Assembly (NCBI GenBank): GCA_027658995.1
Contig: JAQDQK010000007.1
Coordinates: 81,685 to 145,684 of the forward strand
Length of the DNA: 64,000 nucleotides
Source of the DNA: Propionibacteriaceae bacterium AM104-82
GTDB lineage: Bacteria; Actinomycetota; Actinomycetes; Propionibacteriales; Propionibacteriaceae
Direction of reading: 5' to 3'
In this document: one piece after another, positions 53,210 to 61,929 of the stretch
How the letters are laid out: each line of letters opens with the position of its first letter
Position numbering within the stretch: the stretch's first letter is position 1
The notes under the pieces: generated by a model
Seen by the model: only the letters and a program-made list of their open reading frames with translations
Told to the model about the DNA's origin: nothing
Database searches by the model: none
Program-made: the position numbers and the translations under genes

Positions 53210-55990
53210 ATGCTGACCCGCTGGGGCGAGAACCTCGACCCGAACCGCCCGCTGCCCGAGTACCCGCGCCCCCAACTGGTGCGCGACTCGTACCTGAACC
53301 TGAACGGCCGCTGGGACTACGCCTTCACCTCCCTCGACGCGGGAAGGCCGCAGGCCTGGGACGGCGGGATCGTGGTGCCCTTCTCGCCCGAGGCTCCGCT
53401 GTCGGGCGTCGGGCGCACGCTCGACGCCGGGCACGCGCTCTGGTACCGGCGCCGCCTCGAACTGCCCGAGGGATTCGTGCGCGGCCGGGTGCTGCTGCAC
53501 TTCGGCGCCGTCGACCAGGACTGCGAGGTGTTCCTCGGCGGGGTCAGCGTCGGCTCGCACCGGGGCGGCTACCTGCCGTTCGCGCTCGACATCACCGACG
53601 CCCTCGCCGCGGGCCATGACGAACTGGTCGTGCGGGTCGTCGACGACACCGACGCCACCTGGCGCAGCCGCGGCAAACAGTCCACCCGCCCCGGCGGCAT
53701 CTGGTACACGCCCCAGTCAGGCATCTGGCAGAGCGTTTGGCTCGAGTCGGTGCCGGAGGTCTTCGTCCGCGACGTGGTGCTCACTCCCCTGCTGGAGGAG
53801 GGCGCCGTCGAGGTGACGGTGGTCGCCGACGGGGGCACCGCGCGGGTGAGGATCCTGGGCGACGCGGGGCGCGTCGACGAGGCCGACGTCGAGGCCAACG
53901 TGGCGACCCGGATCGGGGTCGGCCGCGCGGCGCGGCGCTGGTCACCGGAGGACCCCTTCCTGCACCAGGTGCAGGTGCGGCTCGGCGACGACACCGTCGA
54001 GAGATACTTCGGGATGCGTTCGGTCGGGGTCGGCCCCGACGCGGAGGGGCGCCCGCGCCTGCTGCTCAACGGAGCGCCGTATCTGCACGCGGGGCTGCTC
54101 GACCAGGGCTACTGGCCCGACGGGCTCTACACGCCGCCGTCGGATGAGGCGATGGTCTACGACATCGAACTGGCCAAGGAACTCGGCTTCACGGTGCTGC
54201 GCAAGCACATCAAGATCGAGCCGCTGCGCTGGTACCACCACTGCGACCGGCTCGGGATCCTGGTGTGGCAGGACATGGTCAACGGCGGGAGGCGCTACAA
54301 CCCGCTCGTCATCCAGGCGCCGGTGCTCACCCCGCTGAACCTCGACGACCGCAGGCACCGCCTGTTCGGGAGGCAGGACGAGGAGGGTCGCGCCGAGTTC
54401 CTCGAGGAGTTGGACGAGACGGTCGCGCTGCTGCGCTCCAGCCCGAGCGTGGCGCTGTGGGTGCCGTTCAACGAGGCGTGGGGCCAGTTCGACTCGCTCG
54501 CGGTCACCGACCGGTTGCGCGAACTCGACCCGACGCGCCCCATCGACCACGCCAGCGGCTGGCACGACCAGGGCGGCGGCGACCTGGCCAGCAGGCATGT
54601 CTACTTCCGCAGGTACCGGCTGAGCGACGCCGACGCCTCCGACGCGCGCGCCGCCGCGCTGACCGAGTACGGCGGCTACTCGCACCGCGTGGAGGGGCAC
54701 ACGTGGAGCGACGACGAGTTCGGCTACCGCCGCTTCGCCGACCGGGACGAGTTCGAGCGGGCCTTCCTGCGCCTGCAGCACGACCAGATCGGTCCCGCGG
54801 TCGACGCGGGCCTCTCGGCCTACATCTACACGCAACTCAGCGACGTGGAGAGCGAGACCAACGGGCTGGTCAGCTACGACCGGAGGGTCGTGAAGGTCGA
54901 CACCGACTCGGTGCACCGCTCAAACCTGAGCCTGCGGCAGCGCCACGACGCCGCCGCCCTCGGGTCGCCGTCCAGGCCGGTCCCGGTGCTGGAGTGCGAG
55001 ATCACCTCGCCCGTTCCGTTGACGCTTCCCGACGGTCGCCTCAACCCGGCGTCGACCGGTTGGACCCGCACGCCGCTGATCCGCACCGACGGCATCGGCC
55101 GCGGCAGGCTGGGCGCGGGCCGCAACAAGCGTTGGGAGTACTGGGCCGTCATGACACCGAGCCACGTCGTCGCCCTTGTCACCTCCGACATCGACTACGC
55201 GGCCGTGCACGGCATCTGGGTGCTCGACAGGGCCACGGGCGAGGCGGTCGCGCACGACGCGATCGGGGTGCTCGGCGGCTCGGTCGACCTGCCAGGCACG
55301 CTCGGCGAGGGACCCGTGCGGACGTCGACGCGCGTCGTCAAGATAGCCATCGACGAGGTCGAAGGCGGCACACGGCTCCGGGCGCGCGGCCCTCGCGTCG
55401 AGGTGGACATCGTGGCGCACCGCCCCGAGGGGCACGAGTGCCTCGGCGTCGTGGTGCCGTGGAGCCAGACGCGCTTCCAGTACACCGTCAAGGACGTTGC
55501 CAGGCCCGCGACCGGTTGGGTCGCCCTCGACGGCGTCCGCCACGATCTGCCGTCGGAGGGTTCCTGGGCGACCCTCGACCACGGCCGCGGCCGCTGGCCC
55601 TACGACGTGACCTGGAACTGGGGCGCGGGGGCGGGCGTGGTCGACGGGCGCGTCGTCGGGGTGCAGGTCGGCGGGAAGTGGACCGACGCGACCGGCAGCA
55701 CGGAGAACTCGCTGGTCGTCGACGGACGGCTCACCAAGATCAGCGAGGAACTGGTCTGGGAGTACGACCAGGAGGACTGGATGTCGCCGTGGCGGGTGCG
55801 CGGCGCTGGCGTCGACGCCACCATGACGCCGTTCCACCTGAAGCAGTCGGTGACCGACCTCAAGGTGTTCTCCTCCCACACCAACCAGTGCTTCGGCACC
55901 TGGCGGGGCAGGGTCCGCGACGAGCACGGCGCCTGGGTCAGCATCGACGGGATCGAGGGCTGGGCCGAGCACGTCCACAACCGCTGGTGA
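53210..55990 (+). CDS. GH2 glycosidase fused to a DUF2804 domain
   Basis: This is a 926-residue protein without a signal peptide. Residues 1-585 are GH2: a jelly-roll sugar-binding domain (about 15-180), an immunoglobulin-like domain (about 185-275) and a TIM barrel. The acid/base is Glu422 (PFNEAWGQF) and the likely nucleophile Glu486 (LTEYGGYSH). Residues about 596-926 match DUF2804, starting EITSPVPLTLPDGRLNP and including RNKRWEYW and WNWGAGAG. The whole frame is open without a stop. GH2 enzymes include beta-galactosidases, glucuronidases and mannosidases, so the activity is not fixed by sequence. It is coupled to the MFS gene. Confidence 0.88.
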   Translation: MLTRWGENLDPNRPLPEYPRPQLVRDSYLNLNGRWDYAFTSLDAGRPQAWDGGIVVPFSPEAPLSGVGRTLDAGHALWYRRRLELPEGFVRGRVLLHFGAVDQDCEVFLGGVSVGSHRGGYLPFALDITDALAAGHDELVVRVVDDTDATWRSRGKQSTRPGGIWYTPQSGIWQSVWLESVPEVFVRDVVLTPLLEEGAVEVTVVADGGTARVRILGDAGRVDEADVEANVATRIGVGRAARRWSPEDPFLHQVQVRLGDDTVERYFGMRSVGVGPDAEGRPRLLLNGAPYLHAGLLDQGYWPDGLYTPPSDEAMVYDIELAKELGFTVLRKHIKIEPLRWYHHCDRLGILVWQDMVNGGRRYNPLVIQAPVLTPLNLDDRRHRLFGRQDEEGRAEFLEELDETVALLRSSPSVALWVPFNEAWGQFDSLAVTDRLRELDPTRPIDHASGWHDQGGGDLASRHVYFRRYRLSDADASDARAAALTEYGGYSHRVEGHTWSDDEFGYRRFADRDEFERAFLRLQHDQIGPAVDAGLSAYIYTQLSDVESETNGLVSYDRRVVKVDTDSVHRSNLSLRQRHDAAALGSPSRPVPVLECEITSPVPLTLPDGRLNPASTGWTRTPLIRTDGIGRGRLGAGRNKRWEYWAVMTPSHVVALVTSDIDYAAVHGIWVLDRATGEAVAHDAIGVLGGSVDLPGTLGEGPVRTSTRVVKIAIDEVEGGTRLRARGPRVEVDIVAHRPEGHECLGVVVPWSQTRFQYTVKDVARPATGWVALDGVRHDLPSEGSWATLDHGRGRWPYDVTWNWGAGAGVVDGRVVGVQVGGKWTDATGSTENSLVVDGRLTKISEELVWEYDQEDWMSPWRVRGAGVDATMTPFHLKQSVTDLKVFSSHTNQCFGTWRGRVRDEHGAWVSIDGIEGWAEHVHNRW

Positions 55991-56056
55991 CGGCCGCGGC
56001 CGCCGACCGCGGCCCTAGCCAGCGCGCGCCCCGCTGCCCATGATCCTGGCGCCACC

Positions 56057-56062
56057 TACCCT
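56057..56062 (+). promoter_or_regulatory. -10 box (TACCCT) for the first DUF2207 gene
   Basis: TACCCT ends six bases before ATG 56069. Confidence 0.45.
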
Positions 56063-56068
56063 TTCACC

Positions 56069-58069
56069 ATGCTGCGAACGATCGGACGCTGGATCGCCTA
56101 CCCCCTGATCGCGGGGGTGCTGGCCGTCATCCTGAGCATCGTGATGGCGAGCGTCAAGGGCCAGAGCAGGGACCTCGACTCCAGCTTCGAGGTCACCTCG
56201 TTCGACGCCACCTACGTCCTCGAACCGCAGGACGACGGCAGCCTCGACGTGCTCATCACCGAGACCCTCCAGGTCGACATCCAGCACACCGGAAAGCACG
56301 GCATCATCCGCGCCATTCCACTGACCTTCCAGAGCCACGAGAACGAGCTCTCCGACGTCGAAGTCGAGGGGCGGCTGCGCGACGTCAACGAGTACTACGA
56401 ATCCGGCGAAGCGGAAACGCCCCAGGAGTGGACCCCCGCGTCGTTCAGCGAGGAGGACATCGACGGCGGCATCGCCCTGCGGATCGGGTCGAGCTACTCG
56501 ACACTCGAGACGGGCGAGCAGTTCTACCGGATCAGCTACCGGCTCGCCGACGTCGCGATGAACACCCCCGACGGCACGGCCCAGGAGGTGGCGCTCGACG
56601 CCAACGGCACCGGCTGGGGCGTCCCCTTCGGCAGCGTGACCACCAAGCTGACGGTTCCTGCCGGGCTGGCCGAGCGCCTCAACGGCAACGCAGCCTGCTA
56701 CATGGGCTCGGAGGGCGACCGGGCCACCTGCTCCGTGGAGCGCACCGGGGACGGGCCGGTGGTGTTCACCTCCGGCGCGCGCGGCTTCGAGCCGCACCAG
56801 TCGCTCACCTTCGCCGTCGGCTTCGAGCCTGGCACGTTCTCCCAGGCCTATACCCCACAGCGTGGCCTGTACACCGCGCTGATCGTGATGGCGGTGCCGG
56901 TCGGCGCCGCGCTCCTCATCCTGCTCGGCGTCGTCCTCCCCCCGCTGGTGCGCAGGGCGTGGCTGAACCGTCGGGTGCTTGTCACGGAGTTCCAGCCGCC
57001 CAGGGGCGTCGAACCCGTGGTCGCCGCCGACGTGTGGGGCGTCCCCGAGCGCGGCATGGCCGCCCAACTGATCCAGGCCGTCGTCACGAAGCAGATCAGC
57101 ATCGTCACACCCGAGGACGCGGCCTCCGAGGCGCAGGCGGGCATGTCCAAGTGGCGCCAGGCGAAGCAGCGCAGGCAACTGCGCGAGTCGATCCGCTTCG
57201 AGGGGATCGACACACTCGACGACCGCGGTGTCGGCGCCCTGCTGCGGGGCCAGTTCCGCTACGGCCTGTCCTCGGGCCCGAGCGACACGCTCGTGCAGCG
57301 GCGCCGCTCCCTCGTCGAGGAGTCCGGGATGCGGTTCGGCAGGTACAAGGAGGCCGGTTCGTGGTTCCTGCCCACCTACATCTTCGGACTGTTCGCGCTG
57401 GCCATCTTCAACCTGATCGCCCTGAACATCTCGCTCGAGATCACCGGATGGAACATCCTGATGACCGTGGTGGCGGTGCTGCTGCTCGTCATCGCCCTGT
57501 ACCGCACCCAACCGATGGGCCCCCTGACGGAGAAGGGCAAGGACGTCTACCAGCACCTGCGTGGGCTGCGTCACTTCATGGCCATGTCCGAGGCCGACCG
57601 GATCGCCTACCTGCAGGGCACCGACACCGCCCCGCGCGTCGCCAGGGGCGACGAGACGCTCATCAAGCTCTACGAGCCGCTGCTTCCCTACGCCGTCATC
57701 TTCGGGATTGAGGAGTCGTGGGGCCGCCTGATCGGCGAGCAGCACGACCAGGTACCGACGGCCGGGTCGGTCGCCCCGCTCGTCAACGCCTATCTGCTGA
57801 CCGACATGCTGCATTCGTACAACTACTCGAGCCACCGTTCCTACGACCACGCGATGACGCTCAGCAGCGCCAACGACCGGGCGAGCGACGGGTTCAGCAG
57901 CGCGGGAGGAGCCCTCTCCGACATGTTCGCAGGCAGCAACGACGGCTCCGGCGGTGGCGGCTGGTCGGGCGGCGGCGGAGGAGGCGGCGGAAGTTGGTCC
58001 TCCGGCAGTTCCGGCGGCGGGGGCAGCGTCGGCGGCGGCATGGGAGGCGGCGGTGGCTCCAGTTGGTGA
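56069..58069 (+). CDS. DUF2207 membrane protein (first)
   Basis: This is a 666-residue protein with an N-terminal membrane segment (about 10-28), a large extracytoplasmic DUF2207 domain (about 45-260, with GIIRAIPL and YRISYRLAD), a membrane segment near 270-290, a cytoplasmic domain (about 300-420) and two further segments near 435-475. The C-terminus is Gly/Ser-rich and ends GGGGSSW. DUF2207 proteins are of unknown function. It is followed by a paralogue with the same layout. Confidence 0.88.
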   Translation: MLRTIGRWIAYPLIAGVLAVILSIVMASVKGQSRDLDSSFEVTSFDATYVLEPQDDGSLDVLITETLQVDIQHTGKHGIIRAIPLTFQSHENELSDVEVEGRLRDVNEYYESGEAETPQEWTPASFSEEDIDGGIALRIGSSYSTLETGEQFYRISYRLADVAMNTPDGTAQEVALDANGTGWGVPFGSVTTKLTVPAGLAERLNGNAACYMGSEGDRATCSVERTGDGPVVFTSGARGFEPHQSLTFAVGFEPGTFSQAYTPQRGLYTALIVMAVPVGAALLILLGVVLPPLVRRAWLNRRVLVTEFQPPRGVEPVVAADVWGVPERGMAAQLIQAVVTKQISIVTPEDAASEAQAGMSKWRQAKQRRQLRESIRFEGIDTLDDRGVGALLRGQFRYGLSSGPSDTLVQRRRSLVEESGMRFGRYKEAGSWFLPTYIFGLFALAIFNLIALNISLEITGWNILMTVVAVLLLVIALYRTQPMGPLTEKGKDVYQHLRGLRHFMAMSEADRIAYLQGTDTAPRVARGDETLIKLYEPLLPYAVIFGIEESWGRLIGEQHDQVPTAGSVAPLVNAYLLTDMLHSYNYSSHRSYDHAMTLSSANDRASDGFSSAGGALSDMFAGSNDGSGGGGWSGGGGGGGGSWSSGSSGGGGSVGGGMGGGGGSSW

Positions 58070-58077
58070 GCGTGCCA

Positions 58078-58083
58078 TAGGGT
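58078..58083 (+). promoter_or_regulatory. -10 box (TAGGGT) for the second DUF2207 gene
   Basis: TAGGGT lies six bases before ATG 58090, so this paralogue may have its own leaderless promoter. Confidence 0.5.
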
Positions 58084-58089
58084 TCGCGC

Positions 58090-60015
58090 ATGTGGCGTAA
58101 CTGGTCCAGTTGGGTCGGCTTCCTGATCGGGCTGATCGTCGTGCTCATCGGCATGACTTGGCTCGCCGCCAGTTGGGGCCCGCGGGACGCGCCGAGGCCC
58201 GACGACGCGATGCGTGGGCACACCTTCACCGCCGACTACGCGGCGCGCGAGCGCGACGGGGGCCTCGACCTCGACGTGACGGAGGAGGTCGTCATCGACT
58301 TCACCTCGTCTGCGCGGGGCATCATCCGCGACATCCCGACCCGCTATCGGGGCCACTCCAACGAGGTCCGCGACGTGCAGGTCGAGTGGGGCCCCGTCAC
58401 CCCGGGCGGCGAGGCGCCGGTTGCCTGGGAGCAGGCGCAGACGCAGGTGGGCACGGACTCGGGCGTCACGTCGATCAGGATCGGCTCGGTCAACGCCTAC
58501 CTGGAGCCGGGCAGGTACGCCTATCGGATCAGCTACACGTTCACCGATGTCGCGCTGAACACCTTCGGCGGTCAGGAGATCTATCAGAACGCCAACGGAA
58601 ACGAGTGGGGCACCGGCTTCGACCGGGTCGAGGCGACGCTGCTGGTGCCCGCCTCGCTGGCCGACCGGTTGAACGGCGACGCCGCCTGCTATCAGGGGCC
58701 CGAGGGGTCCCGGGAGCGGTGCACGATCGCGCGCACCGAAGGCGCGGACGGGACCGTCTTCACCGCCACGTCCGACGCGGCGCTCGGCGCGTTCGAGGGG
58801 GTGACGTTCGCCGTCGGGTTCGAGCCGGCGACGTTCGAGCGGGCCTCCACGCCGCGCACGCTGACGCTGTGGAGGCTGCCCTTCCTGCTCGCGACAAGCT
58901 CGGTCGGCCTCGTGGCGCTCGCCGTTGCGCAGGTGCGGCGATGGCTTGCGCGTCCGCGTCGCGACGCCGATGCTGCCGTCCGCTACGCCCCGCCCAAGGA
59001 CCTGCCGCTGATGGCGGCCGCGGACGTCTGGGGTGTCGCGGAGCGTGGCCCGACCGCCGAACTGATCGCAGCGGTACTGGACGGGGAGGTGCGCTTCACC
59101 ACCGCAGGCAACTTCGTCGACCAGTACGCGCAGGCCGGCCCACCCCGTCGCCTCTCCCGCGGCGAGGCGAAGCGACTGCGGGCCGGGTTCGTCGCGGAGG
59201 GCCTGCAGGAGGTGAGGGACGACACCACCAGGAAACTGCTGCTCGACTACTTCCCTGCAGGCCGGATCGACCCGTCGCACGTGCCGCACGCCGTGACGGA
59301 GGATCGCAGGCGCGCGCTCGTCGAGTCGCTCGGGCTGCGCAGGCCCGGAGGCTCGGGCCGCTGGTTCGTCAAGCTGTACGTCCTGCTTCTCGCCCTGGTC
59401 GCCCTGTCGACCGTCTTCCTGTGGGCGATGGGCGATCACTGGTGGGTCGTCTGGGTCGCGGGGATCGTCGGCCTGCTGCTGCTCGTGGCTGCCGCGTTCC
59501 GGATGCCGACGGGCGGGCGGCTGACCGAGCACGGCGAGGAGGTGCTGGGCGAGTTGCGCGGCCTCGAACGCTTCATGTCGATGGCGGAGAAGGACCGGAT
59601 CGCCTGGCTGCAGTCCACCTCGTCAGCCCCCCGGCTCCGGGACGCGGACGACAGGGCCAGGGTCAAGCTGTACGAGCCGCTGCTGCCCTACGCGGTGATC
59701 TTCGGCCTTGAGGACTCCTGGGCCGACCTCGTCGGCGCGGACCTGGACGGGAACCGGTCGCGCTGGATGCTCGGCGGCGCGTCGGTCGCCTTCGCGCAGT
59801 TGCTGTCGTCGGTCAGTGGGCCTCGGCCGGGCACGCGCGCCTCGTTCGCGCCGGGGCGCCGGACGCTGCGCCAGGCCTCGACGTCGTTTGCCACGGGCCT
59901 CACCAAGTTCTCCTCCAGCGGCTCCGGCCGCGGGGGCGGCTCCCGCAGGGGCGGGTCCCGCGGAGGCGGCAGCAGCGGCGGCGGGCGCGGCGGCGGCGGC
60001 GGCCGCAGTTGGTAG
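58090..60015 (+). CDS. DUF2207 membrane protein (second)
   Basis: This 641-residue paralogue of the preceding protein has the same order: an N-terminal membrane segment, an extracytoplasmic DUF2207 domain (GIIRDIPTRY, YRISYTFTD), a membrane segment near 265-285, a cytoplasmic region and two segments near 430-465, ending in an Arg/Gly/Ser-rich tail (GGGGRSW). The tail is basic here and neutral in the first protein. The two may form a hetero-oligomer. Confidence 0.88.
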   Translation: MWRNWSSWVGFLIGLIVVLIGMTWLAASWGPRDAPRPDDAMRGHTFTADYAARERDGGLDLDVTEEVVIDFTSSARGIIRDIPTRYRGHSNEVRDVQVEWGPVTPGGEAPVAWEQAQTQVGTDSGVTSIRIGSVNAYLEPGRYAYRISYTFTDVALNTFGGQEIYQNANGNEWGTGFDRVEATLLVPASLADRLNGDAACYQGPEGSRERCTIARTEGADGTVFTATSDAALGAFEGVTFAVGFEPATFERASTPRTLTLWRLPFLLATSSVGLVALAVAQVRRWLARPRRDADAAVRYAPPKDLPLMAAADVWGVAERGPTAELIAAVLDGEVRFTTAGNFVDQYAQAGPPRRLSRGEAKRLRAGFVAEGLQEVRDDTTRKLLLDYFPAGRIDPSHVPHAVTEDRRRALVESLGLRRPGGSGRWFVKLYVLLLALVALSTVFLWAMGDHWWVVWVAGIVGLLLLVAAAFRMPTGGRLTEHGEEVLGELRGLERFMSMAEKDRIAWLQSTSSAPRLRDADDRARVKLYEPLLPYAVIFGLEDSWADLVGADLDGNRSRWMLGGASVAFAQLLSSVSGPRPGTRASFAPGRRTLRQASTSFATGLTKFSSSGSGRGGGSRRGGSRGGGSSGGGRGGGGGRSW

Positions 60016-60024
60016 CGCGGGTCT

Positions 60025-60112
60025 GTCGTTGAGCAGCATTCCACGTTCGTTTCCGGGATTGCCGCTTGGCAGCGCTCACATGGGCAACGAACCGCGGATG
60101 CTGCTCATGCTG
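60025..60112. repeat. 88-base palindromic element, copy 5 (type A)
   Basis: The left arm starts GTCGTTGAGCAGCATTCCAC and the right arm contains GGATGCTGCTCA. Arm pairing is longer than in other copies (GAGCAGCAT...ATGCTGCTC plus inner CGTT/AACG). It lies between convergent DUF2207 and DUF6191 genes. Confidence 0.82.
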
Positions 60113-60178
60113 GCACCGCGTCCGGATGCTCGACCGAGGCCCTGAACTGGTTCGCCACCCAGTCGCGTCGGCTAGGGG

Positions 60179-60364
60179 TCAGGCCTCGTCGTCGTCGTTC
60201 GTTGGGCGCGTTGGCACGTCCAGTTCGATGACGCCGGACTCGAGGTCGGGCGGTTGAGGCCCGGGCGCGCCCTTGCCGGTCTCGACGATCAGGCTCTTCT
60301 CAAGGTCGCGCTGCCGGAAGACGTGTTCCATGCCGGGCGAGAAGGCGGTGATGAACTCGCTCAT
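60179..60364 (-). CDS. Small DUF6191-like protein
   Basis: This 61-residue protein begins MSEFITAFSPGMEHVFRQRD and resembles the short actinobacterial DUF6191 family. The C-terminus is acidic (NDDDEA). The ATG overlaps the stop of the small membrane protein gene as ATGA, so both are coupled. Confidence 0.72.
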   Translation of the reverse strand: MSEFITAFSPGMEHVFRQRDLEKSLIVETGKGAPGPQPPDLESGVIELDVPTRPTNDDDEA

Positions 60365-60540
60365 CGCAGGCCGACCGACACGACGACGGGGGCCGACCCG
60401 TCCTGCTGTTCCGCGGACTTCTTCAGCGACAGCACCGAGACGAGCACGATGATCGCGGTGAGCAGCCCGACGGCCATGATCAGCAGCACCGCGGCCCGGC
60501 CGTTGCCGCGCGGCTCCTCCGGCGTCTGATTCTGGCTCAC
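60361..60540 (-). CDS. Small single-pass membrane protein
   Basis: This 59-residue protein has one membrane segment (about 19-41) between a hydrophilic N-terminus and a short tail. The GTG at 60540 is chosen because GAGGGGAG lies four bases upstream. A TAGGGT box lies 24 bases upstream of the start. It is coupled to the DUF6191-like gene. The function is unknown. Confidence 0.68.
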   Translation of the reverse strand: MSQNQTPEEPRGNGRAAVLLIMAVGLLTAIIVLVSVLSLKKSAEQQDGSAPVVVSVGLR

Positions 60541-60676
60541 GTGACTCCCCTCGTCGTGACGCAACCCTACCCCGGTCGCCACGACGACTCGTCCGTCGGC
60601 CGGCGCGACCCGCGCCCGTGACCCGTCCCGTCGCTAGGGTCCGAGCAGACGGACCGCCGCAGACGAAGGGCAAGCC

Positions 60677-61267
60677 ATGGCATATCTGGACCTCGTGTAC
60701 CGACGCGACGCCGACGGCGCGCTGCACTACCTGGATGCCTGGACGGACAAGGGCGGCGTGGTCGTCCACACGGGCAAGGTCGGCCACCGGGGGCGCCAAA
60801 CCCTGCGCCGCACCGGTGCGAAGGCGGGCGTGACCGCCAAGGAGGCGATGGCCGCCGTCGCCGCCGAGGCCTCAGAGCAGGGTTACGCCCCGATCCCCGA
60901 CGAGGACCGCGGCTGGGTCGTGCTGCAGGTCTGGACGGCGACCGAGGACCTCTCGCATCCCGAGGACGAGCGGATGATGAACGACACGTGGGACGCCCTG
61001 GATCTCCACCTCAAGTTCCTCGGCGTGGGCGAATGCGACGGCAACGATGTGGGTGGGAAGTCCACCAACCCCGACTACCAGCGGGGCACGGTCGTCAACT
61101 GGTTCTGCCCCGTTGTCGACGCCGAGGCGGGGGTCAAGGCGCTGCGGAGCTTCACCCGGGCGTTCCACCTGGGCAGCAACCACGTGATCGGCGTCCGCCC
61201 GCGCCCGGACGACGATTACACGCTGGCGTTCTCGCCCCGGAAGTCGGACACCGAGTTCCGGTTGTAG
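60677..61267 (+). CDS. Uncharacterised protein with WGR-like N-terminus
   Basis: This 196-residue protein has an N-terminal half (residues 1-75) like a WGR domain, including TGKVGHRGRQTLRR and the helix ending in GYAPIP. WGR domains bind nucleic acid in PARPs and some bacterial proteins. The C-terminal half has Trp, Asp and Phe-rich strands and is not recognised. A TAGGGT box lies about 38 bases upstream and AAGG precedes the ATG. Confidence 0.7.
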   Translation: MAYLDLVYRRDADGALHYLDAWTDKGGVVVHTGKVGHRGRQTLRRTGAKAGVTAKEAMAAVAAEASEQGYAPIPDEDRGWVVLQVWTATEDLSHPEDERMMNDTWDALDLHLKFLGVGECDGNDVGGKSTNPDYQRGTVVNWFCPVVDAEAGVKALRSFTRAFHLGSNHVIGVRPRPDDDYTLAFSPRKSDTEFRL

Positions 61268-61546
61268 GCGCTGAGCCGGCGCTGAGCAGCATTCGGGGCT
61301 CGATCTCTTGTGCCGCCGGTCGGAGGCCGACGTTGCCGCCGAACTACCCGTCGGTTGTCACCACCGCGAAGGGCGCGGATCCGCTCGGCGCGACCGGCCC
61401 GTCGCTCGTGCTCGGCAGGCGGCCGTGTGGGGGCCCACCGCCTGCTTCTTGCCGGGACGGTGCTTCGTCCGTCCCCCAAGTGCCATCCCGGCGCGTCGAC
61501 CCCGCCGACTCACTAGGCTGGCTGCACGACCGATCGAGGAGGACCC

Positions 61547-61867
61547 ATGATCTTCATCTGCGTGAAGTGGAAGGTGAAGCCGGAGCACGCCGATCAGTGG
61601 CCGGAGATCACCCGCGAGTTCACCGAGGCGACCCGGGCCGAGCCGGGCAACCTGTTCTTCGAGTGGTCGCGCAGCCTCGACGACCCCGACACCTACGTGT
61701 TGATCGAGGCGTTCAAGGACGACGCAGCCGAGGCCCACGTGACGAGCGACCACTTCCGCAAGGCGCAAGCCGACCTGCCCGCCTACCTGCCGGAGACGCC
61801 CAAGGTCCGCAACGTCCAGATGGACGGCGACCACTGGGACGAACTGGGCGAGTTCCGCGTCGGCTGA
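61547..61867 (+). CDS. Antibiotic biosynthesis monooxygenase (ABM) family protein
   Basis: This 106-residue protein has the small ferredoxin-like ABM fold of YgiN-type quinol monooxygenases. CVKWKVKPEHADQWPEIT (near 5-22), NLFFEWSRSLDDP (near 36-48) and HFRKAQADLP (near 69-78) match the family, which often acts without a cofactor. GGAGGA precedes the ATG. The upstream stretch 61268-61546 shows no gene; it contains a lone left arm of the 88-base element near 61278. Confidence 0.85.
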   Translation: MIFICVKWKVKPEHADQWPEITREFTEATRAEPGNLFFEWSRSLDDPDTYVLIEAFKDDAAEAHVTSDHFRKAQADLPAYLPETPKVRNVQMDGDHWDELGEFRVG

Positions 61868-61929
61868 CGTGCGACGGGCCCCCACCTGTTGAGCCCTCTT
61901 GGAACTCGGGGGACGAGTCACTGGGAATC

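Noticed and set aside
61278..61294. A sixth 88-base element starting GGCGCTGAGCAGCATTC.
   Set aside because: Only the left arm is present; no TGCTCAA end is found 83 bases later. It may be a remnant.
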